A stretch of 64,000 bases of DNA from Rattus norvegicus (taxonomy: Eukaryota > Chordata > Mammalia > Rodentia > Muridae), in contig NC_086031.1 in assembly GCF_036323735.1 (NCBI RefSeq), positions 41,387,725-41,451,724 on the forward strand, read 5' to 3'. Positions 10,205-22,832 of this stretch are shown here, one piece after another (positions within the stretch are counted from its first letter, which is position 1; each line of letters starts with the position of its first letter). The notes under the pieces were generated by a model, which worked only from the letters and a program-made list of their open reading frames with translations, ran no database searches and was not told the DNA's origin. Position numbers and translations under genes: made by a program.

Positions 10205-12584
10205 GGGATACATGCGCACGCACACACACAATACAACTAACTGTGTGAGCCTGTTTGTTAGTCTAGGATTTTTTTTTTCCTTTCCTTTGTTGCTGTCTTA
10301 TAACTTTCCTATTTTGTTGAACTCTAAGACCTGCTTCCTTCCATACCCCACACCAGGTTTCTCTTGAAGTTGGCAAAATGAGAAAGCCACCTTAGTTTGA
10401 CCTGCTCTGTAAACTCGATCAATAGGTATGTGGGCGCTGGTATTGCATTTCCAGTCTTTATGGAAAGAGCTGGGCTTTTCCATAAAGCCCAGAACAGAGA
10501 CAGACACTAAGAAGACCTAAAGTAAGTGTCACTTGAGGGTTGGACTGGAACCTTCAGATTCAGGATGTGCCCCTCACCCTTCATTCCCCTCCACCGTTGT
10601 CTTAGCATACCCGCTTGCAGTGAGCAACAGGGCTGCCATAATCAGGCTGCCCATTTAAAGCCCCTGACAGTTTTGTGTGTTTGCCCTATATCCTGATCCT
10701 GTCTGCCCCACTCTACCCTCCTCTCCCTCTATACACCCCTAACACAACCCTTCTACCTTTGTGTCCTCTCCTTCTGCTTTGTTTTCTTCAGTAATCCACG
10801 GAGTCTGATTAGTTCTTGTCTAGGTAACCATAGCTACAGTGGATCCTGTCCACTGTACAATGGCTGTCTCATGTCCAAAAGACCGTATGCCACAGCTCTC
10901 CCCCCATCCTCTGCCTCTAACATTCATTCATCCTGGTCCCTTCCCTAATGTTTCTGAGGCTTGTGAGGGAGGGGTTTGTATAGATGGCCATTTAGGGCTG
11001 AGCACTCCAGAGACACTCTCAGCACTTCTACCAGTCAAGAGTCTCCACTTTGCTATATTCTGCAGGAAAGAGGCTTCTCTGGTCAGGAATGAGTCATGAA
11101 TATAACTTTGTGGATGGCAGTTTGACACGTTCATTTAGCAAGACAGTAGAAGTAGTATCCTCTCTTCCTATGACCTCCTTGACCATCAACCACCTTGTAA
11201 TCTACAGATCCTTTTTAATTGACTCCCCAAAAGTACGGCCTTCTCTGTGTGAGCTGTGACCACTCTCGGCTGCTTATCATCTGCCTGACACCACACCGGC
11301 GATACCAGTGTAACAACAGCAGTCAGGGGCTCCCTTTTTTAGGGATGGACTCGTGAGATAACCAGAACATTCCTGGAGTTGTTAGGGCCAATCCTGGGCT
11401 CTGGCAGCCCTGGTAAGCTAGGCTTAGTCACTGTCCCCAATATGACAATTAGAGACAAGTAAGAGTGAGAGCTGAGAAAGCTTCTTCAAAGTGGCCATCT
11501 TGAAGAGAGGAACAAAGAGGGCCAATGATACCACTCAGTCCGTCTTCAGGGCCCTGTCATAAGGTTGAAATGGAGGGCAAGAGCTGTGCATGACTAAACA
11601 GTCCTGGTCAACGTATGGCCCTGCCCACCATCCTTTCCTCAGCTCCAGTCTCTCCTGCAAGATGTTCTACAAGTTGTCAGAAGTATGTGAAATCTCTTTC
11701 CAGGAGACAAGCCTTCCCCTCCCCATGACTAGCACCAGGCATCAGCCTTTTCTTGGGCTCCATTGTCTCTGTAGTCAGATAGTGGGGAGAGGGGCACAGA
11801 TATGTTTGTCTATGTAGTGTCTCCTGCCCCCTCCAGGGTAGATACAAGAAGAGTGAAACATTACTTATGCCAGACGCTGCAGATGCTCAACCACATCTCA
11901 TCTGCTGGCCATGGCCAAAGGGGATAGAGAGCCAGGCCATCAGCAGCTACACTGCAAGAGCTCGGTCTCCTGGCCTCAGAGTTCCCACACTTAGCGCCCC
12001 CTCAGTCCTTCATTTAGAGGGAATACAAACTCGGCTATAAGGCCAACAGCCACTGGCTCTGCATTCTCTCTGTGCTGGAACCCACGTTGGGCGTATAACC
12101 CTAATTAGCTGATTTCAGTTGATGCTGTCCATTGCTTGGTTTCCACTACTCCCTCATTTTGATGCCTACCATCCAAACGGGAGAAACCCACCAGGCACCC
12201 ACGAGCTCATAGCTAGTGAAAGCCAGGTATCACTCAGTATGTGGGTGGCTCAGCTCATCGGGCAGTCTCGCCCTTCCTCACCAGGCAGGTCACTTTGTCC
12301 ATCAGTTTCTTTGAGCTGTGTTGGCTCTTCCCATTGTAGAGACAAGGCTATGCAGTAATTGATTGCTGCAACTATCCTTGTTTCAGGCGGATTCGTTCAA
12401 TTCAGCTGTCTGCACCTTTTATGGCCAGTGGCTCTCATAGAACCCGGAGCAAGTTTCTTCACCACCGTCGATGGTACATTGATGGATGATGCTTGTGTAT
12501 TTGACACCCATGTATCGTTTTCTTCTTATATCACTGTTCTAAAACGTACCAAGCAACATACTTTTTTTTGACTCATTGGTACTA

Positions 12585-12590
<6 letters not shown>

Positions 12591-12666
<76 letters not shown>
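12591..12666 (+). repeat. (CT)17(GT)21 compound microsatellite
   Basis: CT run 12591-12624 followed directly by GT run 12625-12666. Confidence 0.97.
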
Positions 12667-12668
<2 letters not shown>

Positions 12669-12759
12669 GGCAGAGGCAGAGGTCAACCTCTGCAGTTCTT
12701 CAGGTACTGTCTATTTTGTCATCATTCGCTTACTTGTTTTTTGTTTTCCCGTTCATATA

Positions 12760-13035
12760 TATGGCCACATATGTATGGGCATGCACGTATGCATTTGTAT
12801 ATGGAGGACCAAATTTGAAGCCAGGCATCTATTTTACCGAGGCAGGATCTCTCGCTGAATCCCAAAGTAACTGATTCTAGCTAGTCTGCCTAGCTAGCTT
12901 GCCCTGAGGATCTCCTGTCTCTACCTCTCCCAAGTATTGAGATTATAGGTGACTGCCATGCCTCCCGGCTTTTATAGGAGTGAAGGCTTAAACTGGTTAT
13001 GTAAGCCTTCTACTCACTGCTATCTCCTGAGCCCT
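12760..13035 (-). repeat. B4-type SINE
   Basis: Minus-strand B4: tail gtatatggaggacc, body gcaggatctctcgctgaat and gagattataggtgactgcca, with degraded head gctatctcctgagccc. Confidence 0.6.
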
Positions 13036-13049
13036 CTATATATCCCACT

Positions 13050-13242
13050 TCTCTCTTGAAACAGACTCTCTCACTGGCCTGGAGCTTACCAAGTACTCCA
13101 AGCTGGCTGGCCTGTGAGGCACAGGCATCTGCCTGTCTCTCCACCTCCCCAGCCTTGGGATTACAAGTGCACACCACCATTCCCAGACCCTCATGCTTCA
13201 CTGGCAAGCATTGTACCAACTGTGCTTTCTCCCCAGCCTTTG
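13050..13242 (-). repeat. B4-type SINE
   Basis: Second minus-strand B4 in tandem with the previous one: gaaacagactctctcactgg, then gggattacaagtgcacacca and head gtgctttctccccagcc. Confidence 0.7.
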
Positions 13243-14369
13243 TTTGATGTGATTTTTTTTGAACCCTTTCTGTAGCTACCGCAGGTATATTTAGTATGAG
13301 ATAATCAAATTGCCCAGTGATTTATTGCTAGATCTTAAGATGTTTACAAACTACTACTCCAAATGCCAGTCTGGACAGGTGTGTGTATGTGTGTGTGTGC
13401 ATGTGTGTGTGACCTTCCTAATGGAACAAAAGAAGCAATTTCATGCCTTACCCATCAATCTGTTTCTTCTGTTTTACGAACAATGGGCATAAAGGTCCCT
13501 GCCTTTCGGTTTTCCCTTGGCAATATGTAAAACCAATATTGGTTGAGCATGCTATTAACCTTGAGTTTAAATTCAGCGTACTTAATCCCTTGATTACTGC
13601 CAAGATTAATGCCCAACAGGAAAGGTTGGAAGCTTAAATGCTTGTGAATGCAAGCATGAAATGAAATCCTAATCACCCGCACAATGATCAGGATTTATAG
13701 CCCGTGTGGGCTGAGGAAGATAACTTGGAAATGGTGTTACAGAGACTAATCTGTCAGAGTGGGCAGTCTTCGAGAATCGACCGTCCAGGCTGCAGGAGGA
13801 AAACAGAACAACAGCAAAACTGACTCGTGGGAACGGGTCAAGGCACGCTTTAAACGCTCCTCCAGGCTGTTGCCCGGGTACACCAAAATGTGCCTTGGCC
13901 ACCGTGTTTAGCTGCGTGAAGTCAGAATTTCTCTTTCCGTAAAGTAAGATTTCCTGGCAGTCAGGGTAGTTAGCTGGCTGAAATGTGTGGTTCAGATATT
14001 TTCATTTCCTGCACCCAGACTTCATCTTTAGCCTTTCCTCTCCACGTGTTCATTGCTCTTGCTGCCCAAGTGTTAAGATGCCCTTTGCAAAAGGATTTCT
14101 CCAACTTGGGAGAGCCTTGTAGAGATGGCAGATGTCTCCGCCCCTTTCCTATCACTCTCCTCCCAGAATTAGTCTTAACGACATTTCTTTCTTAATGACA
14201 TTTATGGTGACCATCTTTTCCTGGTCTCCACTTCGAGAAACTCGGGGGGCGGAGAGTGGGGGAGAGCAAGAACAGCCAAACCCCAAACTACTGTGTCACT
14301 GTGTCTGTCCTCCTTGGAATACATGGTTGGCTGGGCTCCAGTACAGTTAAATCCTAATTGTTTTATGTT

Positions 14370-14372
<3 letters not shown>

Positions 14373-14418
<46 letters not shown>

Positions 14419-14809
14419 TCTCTCTCTCTCTGTGTGAGTGTGTGTGTGAGTGTGTGTGAGTGTGTGTGAGTGTGTGTGTGAGTGTGTGAGTGTGTGTGAG
14501 TGTGTGTGAGTGTGAGTGTGTGTGAGTGTGTGTGAGTGTGTGTGTGAGTGTGTGAGTGTGTGTGAGTGTGTGTGTGAGTGTGTGAGTGTGTGAGTGTGTG
14601 AGTGTGTGTGTGAGTGTGTGTGTGAGTGTGTGTGCGTGCGTGTGTGTGTGAGTGTGTGTGAGTGTATGTGTGTGAGTGTGTGTGAGTGTATGTGTGTGAG
14701 TGTGTGTGAGTGTGTGTGTGAGTGCGTGTGTGTGAGTGTGCGTGAGTGTGTGTGAGTGCGTGTGTGTGAGTGTGCGTGTGAGTGTGAGTGTGTGTGTGTG
14801 AGTGTGTGA

Positions 14810-14843
<34 letters not shown>
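14373..14843 (+). repeat. (TC)n then (GTGTGA)n compound repeat, 470 bp
   Basis: TC run to about 14430, then about 410 bp of TGTGAG/TGTGTGAG variants ending in pure TG (about 14810-14843). Irregular spacing of GAG interruptions gives many length variants in one array. The long histidine/threonine open frames on the other strand are artefacts of this array. Confidence 0.96.
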
Positions 14844-14844
<1 letters not shown>

Positions 14845-15124
14845 CATTAGTGTGCTGTAGAGCATGCGTGGCCATTAGAGGAGAGCTTCAGATGTCCGTT
14901 CTCACCCTCCATCTTCATACAGAGTCCCTGTTGCTTTTCTGCCGTGTATAGCAAAGCTCACTGGCCCTCAGACTCTGGGAATGTTCTGCATCGTCTTCCT
15001 GTAGAAGTCTAGGATTACAGGCATGAAACCGTCACACGCACTGAGCCATCTTCCAGCCGAACTTTACAGACTTTTCAGTGTTGTCTGATAGTTTGTGTTA
15101 ATGTGATCAAAACACATTTCACAA

Positions 15125-15235
15125 TTTTTAGAAGGGTCTCATACAGCCAGGCTAGCCTCAACTTTAACTTCTGTATGTAGCTGAGGATGACCGAGAACTT
15201 CCCAAGTGCCGGGATTACAGATCTTCACTCTTATA
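15125..15235 (-). repeat. B1 SINE, diverged
   Basis: Reads gggtctcatacagccaggct, then ggatgaccgagaacttccca and gtgccgggattacaga, a minus-strand B1 pattern. Confidence 0.6.
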
Positions 15236-16059
15236 TCCGGTTTTAGTGGCACTGGGATGGAACCCATCCCAAGCGCTTCATGAATCCTAGACAAACACCC
15301 TGCTAACTGATTATCCCCCATCCCTGCTGTTTCTGTGTCCCAGTGATGAGTCGCCATGCTAATACTGAGCCACCAGCCAGGCTGTTCCTGCCTGGTTTGG
15401 GTGCCAGTGAGTTTAACAAAACTTCTCACGTGAAGACCTGAGGGACAACACAAAAAGCAAAACCAGAAACTTCCCTAACTTTGCTTACTTGTCAGTGTGT
15501 CCAGCTCTGACTTTTGATGATTCTCTCTCTGCGGCACTGTGATTGTCCCACAGAGTCTGGTCAGGGGGAGTCTATGGATCTATTTTGCCTCGTGGATGAC
15601 ATTTCATACTTCTCCCAGGAGACTTATACTACTTGGCTGTGCTTTCACCGACCCCCTCCTTTACCCTGCCTCTCCTTCACACCCTCTCTCTTCCCACTTG
15701 GATTTCTACCTTAAGCTGGGACCTCAGGCGAGCCAGGCCAGTATCCCGATGCCTAGATAAGTTTCTTCTTCTTCTATAAGGTATTAGGTCGAAAACCCAG
15801 GATGAATGGCTGAGATCCCTACTGACATCAAAGTCGATGGTGGCCTCCAGGTTCTCCCAGCATCCCTCAGTCCATACCAGTTCAGGGCCCTGCTGGCTAG
15901 TGCACCCCAGCTCCTACTCTAAACCTCCCAGCCCAGGGACTGGGCTGGGCTGCCCTTCCCCTAGCTGCTCTTCTCTGAAGAGCCCAGCAGCCACTTTGGT
16001 TTCACCAGTCCTTTCACTATTTTTGCCTTTTGGTCTCTTGGTCTCTAGTCTCCTGGCTC

Positions 16060-16112
16060 TCCCTTCTCCCCTCTCCCCTCTCTCCTCTCCCCTCTCCCCT
16101 CTCCCCTCTCCT
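16060..16112 (+). repeat. (CTCTCCC)n polypyrimidine repeat
   Basis: About seven units of a 7 bp pyrimidine motif with one variant unit. Confidence 0.9.
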
Positions 16113-17685
16113 TTGTCCACACATGGCTCTGCTCAGTCTGTTGGTCATGTCCACTCTGGACTCTCCAAGATTTCTTTACCTCTGACTATGATTTCCCAAG
16201 TATCTACAATGCACCTTCTCCACCACAATGAGGAGCAGTGTCCTATCTGTTTCTTTTTCTTCATTCATGAGAATGTCCACTGAGGTGAATTACTGTCATT
16301 TCCTATCCAGTCACCCAAAGAATTCCTATAGAAAACCCTGAAATACTTTTATGATACTTACTGCTTACTTACTTACTTACTATTTTGTGTGGGGGCATGG
16401 GCATGTGGTGGTCAAGGGACAGTCTCAGGCAGGGGTCACGACTCTCCTTCTACCTTGTGAGACCTGGGGGTTGACCTTTAGCCCCATGCCCCCTCAACTG
16501 GACCATCCTCACTGGTCCCAGAAAACTTTTATTTCTCAGTTGGCTACCACAGAAATCTAACACTTCTTAATACTTAAAAGAGGGTTGTTTTTGTTTTGTT
16601 TTGTATTTGTTTTCCTTGCATCCTTTTTTCCCCTTATTATCATTAAGAAGTCATCAGTTGAAATACATGTGCTATGTTTGATGCACACTCACTATTTTTT
16701 TGACCGAACATTTTATCACTGCTATAGTAAACAGGACTGTTTAGAAAAAGAAATGAGTGCCTGATGCATACATTTACTGAATGAATGGCTCTATCCATAG
16801 TATTTTAAGTCCCAGGGTGTACACACCCTTTTATTGACCCTGGTATTTACTGACATTGGTTATTTCTCCTAGCTATAACTTTGTCTTGAAAACCTGCTAA
16901 GACTCTGAGATTGAGACACAAAGCGGAGGAATTTTGAGCTTAGCCACAGAGTAGTTCCGCCCAGTATTATTTCGAGAGGGAGAAGAGGAATCAGATTGGG
17001 ATGAAAGAGGGAATTACAGAACATTCCCAAGGTCATGGAAGACGGTAACCAGGCGACAAAGAACGTCGGAGTGCCTAGTGTCCTGAACTCGGCGACCTCC
17101 ACCTCTGGCTATTCACATGGATTCAGGCTGGCTGAAGCTAGTTTTGAGTGCGAGGAACACCTAAGGAGAAATGTGGGAGGAAGCACGGCAGTGTGTCTGT
17201 GTTATCTGTGTGATCGTCTGCAGAGGAATCCATGTGCCTTCTCTCCTGTGTAACGAAAAGTGACTTTCCTTGAGCACTATCAATCTGGGTTGTAAAACGT
17301 CTGTGTCATAAGCCCATTAGAACCCACTCATTCTGAGGCATAGGGAAGACTTGTCACAGCTTCTCTGTGTCATAGCCTAAGCAGGCTCTCAAGGATCACG
17401 CCAGCCCCTGGCTTTCCCCTACACATGGCCGGCTGAGTCACATTCTCTGTTTGTAGTGTTCTTGCCTGCCCTGGTAGAGGCCATGATGGGTGCTCTAGAC
17501 TCCATCCTCACCACTGCCCCATCTGCATCTTGCTTCAAGGGTTTTCAGTCACCGATAACCAACAGAGGCCTGGTTTTATTCAGTGGAAATTTCTAGAACC
17601 AAATACTTCACTGAGTGACTTTTATTCTACTCTATCATTATAACTCCGCCCCCTTATTAATTATCGTCTGTCCCTTACTGTGTGT

Positions 17686-17800
17686 ATCAGTGTCTCTTCT
17701 CTGCTGGGATAAAATACCTTACCAAAGCAACCTAAGGAGAGAGAGGAGGAGCTTGGGCTCACAGTTCAAGGCTACAACCACCATGGAACAAAGAGCTTGG
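17686..17800 (-). repeat. Fragment of rodent interspersed repeat
   Basis: Starts agtgtctcttctctgctggg and continues ataaaataccttaccaaagc, the end of the repeat family seen complete at 58036-58382, in reverse. It is cut short near 17800. Confidence 0.45.
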
Positions 17801-17976
17801 TAGCAGGTGATAAATGGTGTGATTATATTTTAATTTCAAAAAACACAAATGTATTAAATTTTTAAAATTAAACTCATACCAGAAGAAATCACATGGTAGC
17901 TGTAAGTCCAGGTCTTCTCTTTGGGAGTATGAATGCTGCAGGTATGGAAGGATGAGGTAGATGGATCTGTGGCCTA

Positions 17977-17977
<1 letters not shown>

Positions 17978-18021
<44 letters not shown>
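17978..18021 (+). repeat. (CA)n microsatellite
   Basis: Uninterrupted CA run of 44 bp. Confidence 0.97.
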
Positions 18022-18023
<2 letters not shown>

Positions 18024-18139
18024 CCATTGTAACATGCAGATTAACAAAAGAGAGAAAACTGAAACGCCGCAAGTCCCCAACACACACAGAGTCTCTCTTT
18101 TCTTAGACATTTGGGGTTTGGGGCGGAACCTTTGTTTGT

Positions 18140-18287
18140 TGTTTAGATTTTGTTTTTTTGAAACAAGGTTATGCAGCTTGGGCTATCCTAGAACTCACTA
18201 TGTTGACCAAACTCACCCAGACCTCAGACATCAACCTGTCTCTGCCTCCAGAGCTCTGGGACTAAATATGTACACTGCTAGGCCTGG
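18140..18287 (-). repeat. B1 SINE, diverged
   Basis: T-rich start (tail in reverse), then gaaacaaggttatgcagctt, tatcctagaactcactatgt and the head ctaggcctggc near 18287. Confidence 0.65.
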
Positions 18288-19079
18288 CGGACGGTTTCGA
18301 TTGTGTTTGTTCCCTGGAAAGGGCAGCCTGAGGTCCAGGGTGTCTGGCGATAGGCTAGAATAAGACAGTCTCATCTACATTAGCAAGAGAAGAAACCAAA
18401 ACTGAGGCTCTGTCCACAGAAGCGAGCATCAGCTCAGAGAGACCAGGCCCTCGAGGACCATGCATTTGCACCTCCCTGGCCTCTACGGTTAGTGTTGACA
18501 GCAGGCTCCTGCTTCTTCCTTTCACCTCCCTCCCGCCCCATGCGTATCTGCCGGCAGCTTCTTTTTCCTTGAGGGCAGTGACTCTTCCAGACTGTGCATC
18601 TTGAAACAAACAGCCTGACCCAGTTAGAACTTTTAGGAACTCATACTGCTGTGATTCACCAGCCCTCTCACAAAGCTGAAAAACCAGAGAAGTCTAAACC
18701 ACCAGGAGGTATGTCAGAATTGTTTTATTTTATGTCTCGTCTCTAAGGAAAGTGATGTATAGAGCCCTCTCCGCTGAATATCCATTAGTGTCCCAAAGTT
18801 CCAGGCCAGCGAGGTTTCCCCGTCTCCTTCTGCTGCCTCTCCCTTTTGCAGCCTGTGGCTAGCGCACTAAAAGGATTAGTTTGTGTCTAAAGAGTTTTGC
18901 CTCCAAATTGAACGCGATCCGAGTGGTGCTACTGCTTCATCAATTCCTGGATGCGTTACCATGAGTTCAGATGGTTTCCGGTTTTGCGTGTGTGCACCTG
19001 TTTGTGAGTGTGTGACTGTCTGAGTTGTGTGTGCAGGGGCCGGGAGGTGGCATGTTAGATGTCTTACTGCCACTCCCCA

Positions 19080-19295
19080 CCTTAGTTTTTGAGACAGGGT
19101 TTCTCGCTGAAGCTAGAGCTTGCTGGTTCAGCTAGACTGGCCAAGATGTCTTCTTCTCTGTACCCTCCCAGCACTTACATTACAAGTACATAATGACACA
19201 CGGGGATACTTAACATGAGCTCTAGGGATCAAAATGAGGACCTCACCCATGGGTAGCAAAGCGTTCTAGCCACGGAGCTGTCTGCCAAACCCCAT
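19080..19295 (-). repeat. B4-type SINE
   Basis: Reads tttgagacagggtttctcgc, then gcacttacattacaagtaca and the head tctagccacggagctgtctg. A GT-rich tail lies upstream at 18985-19040. Confidence 0.65.
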
Positions 19296-20410
19296 TTCCT
19301 ATTGTTTACTGTGGTAAACTACAGGCTACCTTTGGTGAGTTGTTGCTTCTGAGGGGGTTGTGTAAGATTGGACAGAGGTAAGGGAGGATGAGTAGAGATG
19401 AGCTTCTGCACTGAGGGCCACAGGCAGGTGAAAAGCCGCAGCTAGGATGTGGGGCTGAGGCAGCCATGATGGGAGGTGCCTGGGGGCGGCCTTAGGAACC
19501 AAGGACTCTGGGAGCCAGTCTGAGAGTAGCTCTTCTGAACTGTTCCAACCAGGGCAGTCCCTATGAGTCAGGGAGTGGGCTCCTCCTGGGGTCCGATTTA
19601 TTGATAGGCTGTTACCCTGACGGGCCAAGCTCGCTCAATGACGTTGGACGCATCCGACAGAAAACGCAGTTACGTATCAGAGTGGGTGGAGCTGTCAGCT
19701 GCAGGCACGGTTTCCCCCGCATGCTCATTGTGGTGCTTTCATTTAGGAAAATGTTGCCCTGTGGAGGGCAGTTTGCTCCATCATTAAGTTATCGCCAACC
19801 CTGGCATTCCTCCAATCCCGGTCCTCCTCTGAGGTGCCAGGGAGAGAAAAAAAAAATTTTTTTTTTTTTGTTTTTCCTCTTCTTCCCGCAGGATAATTGG
19901 TTTACATGTAATTTCATTATTTCATCAACTAGTTATCCCATCCTCGTGGAAAACAGCCTCAGCCCGCTCTCCCCTTGTGGGTTAAGGTCTTTATCTATTT
20001 CCACCATTCCAATTGCACGAGTAGCCGAAATTGCTGCCTAAAAGCTCCCCGGACCACTCTATCTTCCACGTTTGCAGCGATGTCCTTGGAGGTAGCAAAG
20101 GGGTAGCTAGTGGTTTAGAGAAAGAAGAACTAAGACAAATGATCAGCTCGCAGGAGGAATTACAGCCTTGAGAGCTCTCCAGTGAAGTTCTACTTTAAAT
20201 CACCCCGGACGGACTAGGTTTTCATCAGAACAAGACTCGGAAGGTTCATCACAGGGTGGAGGGGTGTGAGGGAGGGCATTCTTAATATCTGGTCCCGCCA
20301 CAGTGTCCTCCGTTTTCTTTATTCCTAGTCTTGCTTCATCTTTTCCCATTATATTCTTCTTGGGGAGATTTTCTTTTTTTATCCTGACAGGTTCCAATAT
20401 AGACTTCATT

Positions 20411-20621
20411 TATTCAGGGGCTGGCGAGAGGTCCTGTGAGTCAAGCGTCTGCTGCTCACCCAGGAGGATCTGAGCTAGGCTCGCCGGCACCTACATAAGC
20501 AGCTGACTCCAGGGCCTGCACCTGCAACCCTAAAGCAGGGTAGGCAGAACCAGGTGGAACCTTAGAGCTTCCAGCCTGGCTGCATGAGTGAGCTCCAGGT
20601 TTACTTGCAGACCCTGTCTCC
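20411..20621 (+). repeat. B4-type SINE
   Basis: Head aggggctggcgagaggtcct, middle tagagcttccagcctggctg, end agaccctgtctcc. The purine tract that follows is its expanded tail. Confidence 0.55.
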
Positions 20622-20741
20622 AAAAAGAAAAAGAAAAGGGAGAGAGAGGTGAGGAGGGGAGGAGGAGGAGGAGGAGGAGGAAGAGGAGGAGGAGGAAGAA
20701 GAAGAGGAAGAGGAGGAGGAGGAGGAAGAGGAGGAAAAGAA
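20622..20741 (+). repeat. Polypurine (GGA/GAA)n tract
   Basis: One T at 20650 splits the tract; 20651-20741 is 91 uninterrupted purines. Long arginine/glycine or serine open frames here are artefacts of the triplet repeat. Confidence 0.95.
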
Positions 20742-20920
20742 CAAAGAGTAATAGAGGAAAACATCCAACATCAACTTCTGCCATCCACACACCTACATAC
20801 GCATGTGCACACATGGGCACACATCTACATGTACAGACACACACACAGGGAAGCAAACATATATCACATACACAAAGATAATTCAGTTAAGTGGATAAGG
20901 ATAAAAGTAATGTTTTAAAA

Positions 20921-21045
20921 ATGAACTTAGTTGGGGCTGGGGATTTAGCTCAGTGGTAGAGCGCTTACCTAGGAAGCGCAAGGCCCTGGGTTCGGTCCCC
21001 AGCTCCGAAAAAAAGAACCAAAAAAAAAAAAAAATGAACTTAGTT
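20921..21045 (+). repeat. ID element (rat, BC1-derived SINE) with target duplication
   Basis: Core 20933-21006 starts ggggctggggatttagctca and carries the pol III A box (tagctcagtgg) and B box (ggttcggtccc) of its tRNA-Ala-like ancestor. A rat-type a-rich tail with the agaacc interruption runs to about 21033. The duplication atgaacttagtt flanks it at 20921-20932 and 21034-21045. The core is identical to the copy at 35862, so the insertion is recent. Confidence 0.96.
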
Positions 21046-21081
21046 GTGTATTTCTCTGTGAGGGTTCTTGACATCATGCTC

Positions 21082-21092
21082 TGTGCGCGCGC

Positions 21093-21163
<71 letters not shown>

Positions 21164-21174
21164 TGTGTGCACAC
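21082..21174 (+). repeat. (GC)n(GT)n, 93 bp alternating purine-pyrimidine tract
   Basis: About 24 bp of GC repeats pass directly into about 65 bp of GT repeats with no break in purine-pyrimidine alternation until 21174. This is a classic sequence type for left-handed Z-DNA. Confidence 0.97.
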
Positions 21175-22084
21175 TTATATGCATGGTTGGAAGTCTAGCA
21201 GTCAAGCCCAGGACCCGTCTGAAGCCTTCTTGTTATAAATATGCTTCACAGGGACATTTTATTGAGTCCATTTACTAAAATTTAATTGTTGCCAAGTGAA
21301 TCAATCTGGCCTCAGAGCAGGAAGCACAGATGTGTGTGGCGTCTCTGGGACTGGCCGAAGCGTCTCGTGTTGCTTTGTCAGGCTCCTCCTCTGCTCGTTT
21401 TTCCCCCCGAGTCGTGGAACTGTGTCTGTTGCCTTCCGTGGTCATACTGTTGCTGGTCCACAGTAATTCAGACCATGGGGCTCAGGCAGGTTAGTACTGT
21501 CTCCGTTTATGAGTGAAGGCATTCCACTTTCCCCATGGGGAGAGTTTCCGAGTGAGTGCAGCCACTCACAAACATCAACCCAGTCTAATTTTACTCCACG
21601 AGAAGAAGAGGAAACCATGCACTTTTCCTACCACCCCCTTAAGCCTTGCTGCCCCGAGCCCAGCTGCTTTCTGACCATTTTCCACAGCAGATGGCTTTGT
21701 GCAAATATGGCTGGTTATTTTTGGTCACAGTAAATACCACCTTGCATTCTGAGTAATTTCTAGATTACCGAAACTGACATGTTTCTTTGAAAACTTACCC
21801 AGACCTGGAAGACAGATTTTCTTATCTGACTGATCTGCCAACCAAAAAAGGCTATGGTTTCCTGAGTTGGTTACTCTTAAAGGATGCTCCTCTGTAAAAT
21901 CTTCCCTATCCCCTACCTGAGGAGCAGTGATTTCTGGTGCCAGCTCTTGACCCATCCTCAGCAATGCTGTATGAGTTGGTAAAGGGATGGCCATGCTGTT
22001 TCTGAAATTTTGTAGCTATTTTAGGTAAACAGCCAAATCAAATGTCTGTGTCACTCAATGGATTTCTTGTTTTTCCTTTCCTAG

Positions 22085-22272
22085 ACTTTTTTATTTTAAT
22101 TATGCATATATCAAGAGGGGTCAATGTATGCATGTGAGATCTCTTGGAAGCCAGAAGAAGGTGTCAGATCCCCTGAAGCAGGGGTTCCAGGTAGTGGTGA
22201 GCTGTCCCATGTGGGTGCTGGGAACTGGACTGCGTCCCAACCGTGCCTTGAGCCAATCTCTCCAACCCCTTC
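22085..22272 (-). repeat. B3-type SINE
   Basis: Starts in an A/T-rich tail (tttttattttaattatgcat), has gtcagatcccctgaagcagg and gtgggtgctgggaactggac, and ends at the head gagccaatctctccaacccc. Confidence 0.75.
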
Positions 22273-22484
22273 CTAACAGTTATTGATTTCACTAATCCCT
22301 GGTAACTTTTCTTGACGAAATATCTACAAGCCCAGATCTTCTCCTCCTTCCTTTCTTCCTTCCCCCAACACTTACAGTGCCCAGCCTGAGCCTGTAAGCC
22401 ACAGACGATCAAGAGAACTGTGAATGAAAGCTTACACAAATTACAGACTTGTTTAAAACATTGTGGAGGGGGGGGGAGAGGGAG

Positions 22485-22486
<2 letters not shown>

Positions 22487-22529
<43 letters not shown>

Positions 22530-22542
22530 CACGCACACACAC
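22487..22542 (+). repeat. (GT)n with inverted AC-rich end
   Basis: GT run 22487-22526 followed by acgcacgcacacacaca, keeping purine-pyrimidine alternation throughout. Confidence 0.95.
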
Positions 22543-22694
22543 AGGGATCCTGTAATTCAATTATGAGGTTCTTACAAGGGAACTTCGTAGTTGTCTCGGT
22601 GTACAGGGTTAGACACAGCTTGTGTGCAGACAGATTAGATCCTCCTGTGGAAGAACTCTCTCTCGTAAGATCACTGAATAGATGTGTAATCCAT

Positions 22695-22832
22695 TCCTGG
22701 TTTGCTCTTGTTGGAGAGTGGGTCTCATGTAGTTCAAGCTGGTCTAGAGCTCGTTATAGAGCCTAGAACAACTGATCCTCCTAAGTCACAGCCTGGGTAC
22801 TGGCATGATAGGTGTGAGCCACCAGTCCTAGG
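22695..22832 (-). repeat. B1-like SINE, diverged
   Basis: Reads gagagtgggtctcatgtagt, then ctagagctcgttatagagcc and gataggtgtgagccaccagt. Confidence 0.55.

Noticed and set aside
14347..14875. Long His/Thr-rich open frames on the minus strand
   Set aside because: Produced by the CACACT-type simple repeat in all phases; not genes.
20530..20881. Arg-, Gly- or Ser-rich open frames
   Set aside because: Frames of the GGA/GAA purine tract.
20933..21006. tRNA gene call
   Set aside because: The A and B boxes belong to the ID retroposon core derived from tRNA-Ala through BC1; the A-rich tail and target duplication show it is a SINE, not a functional tRNA.
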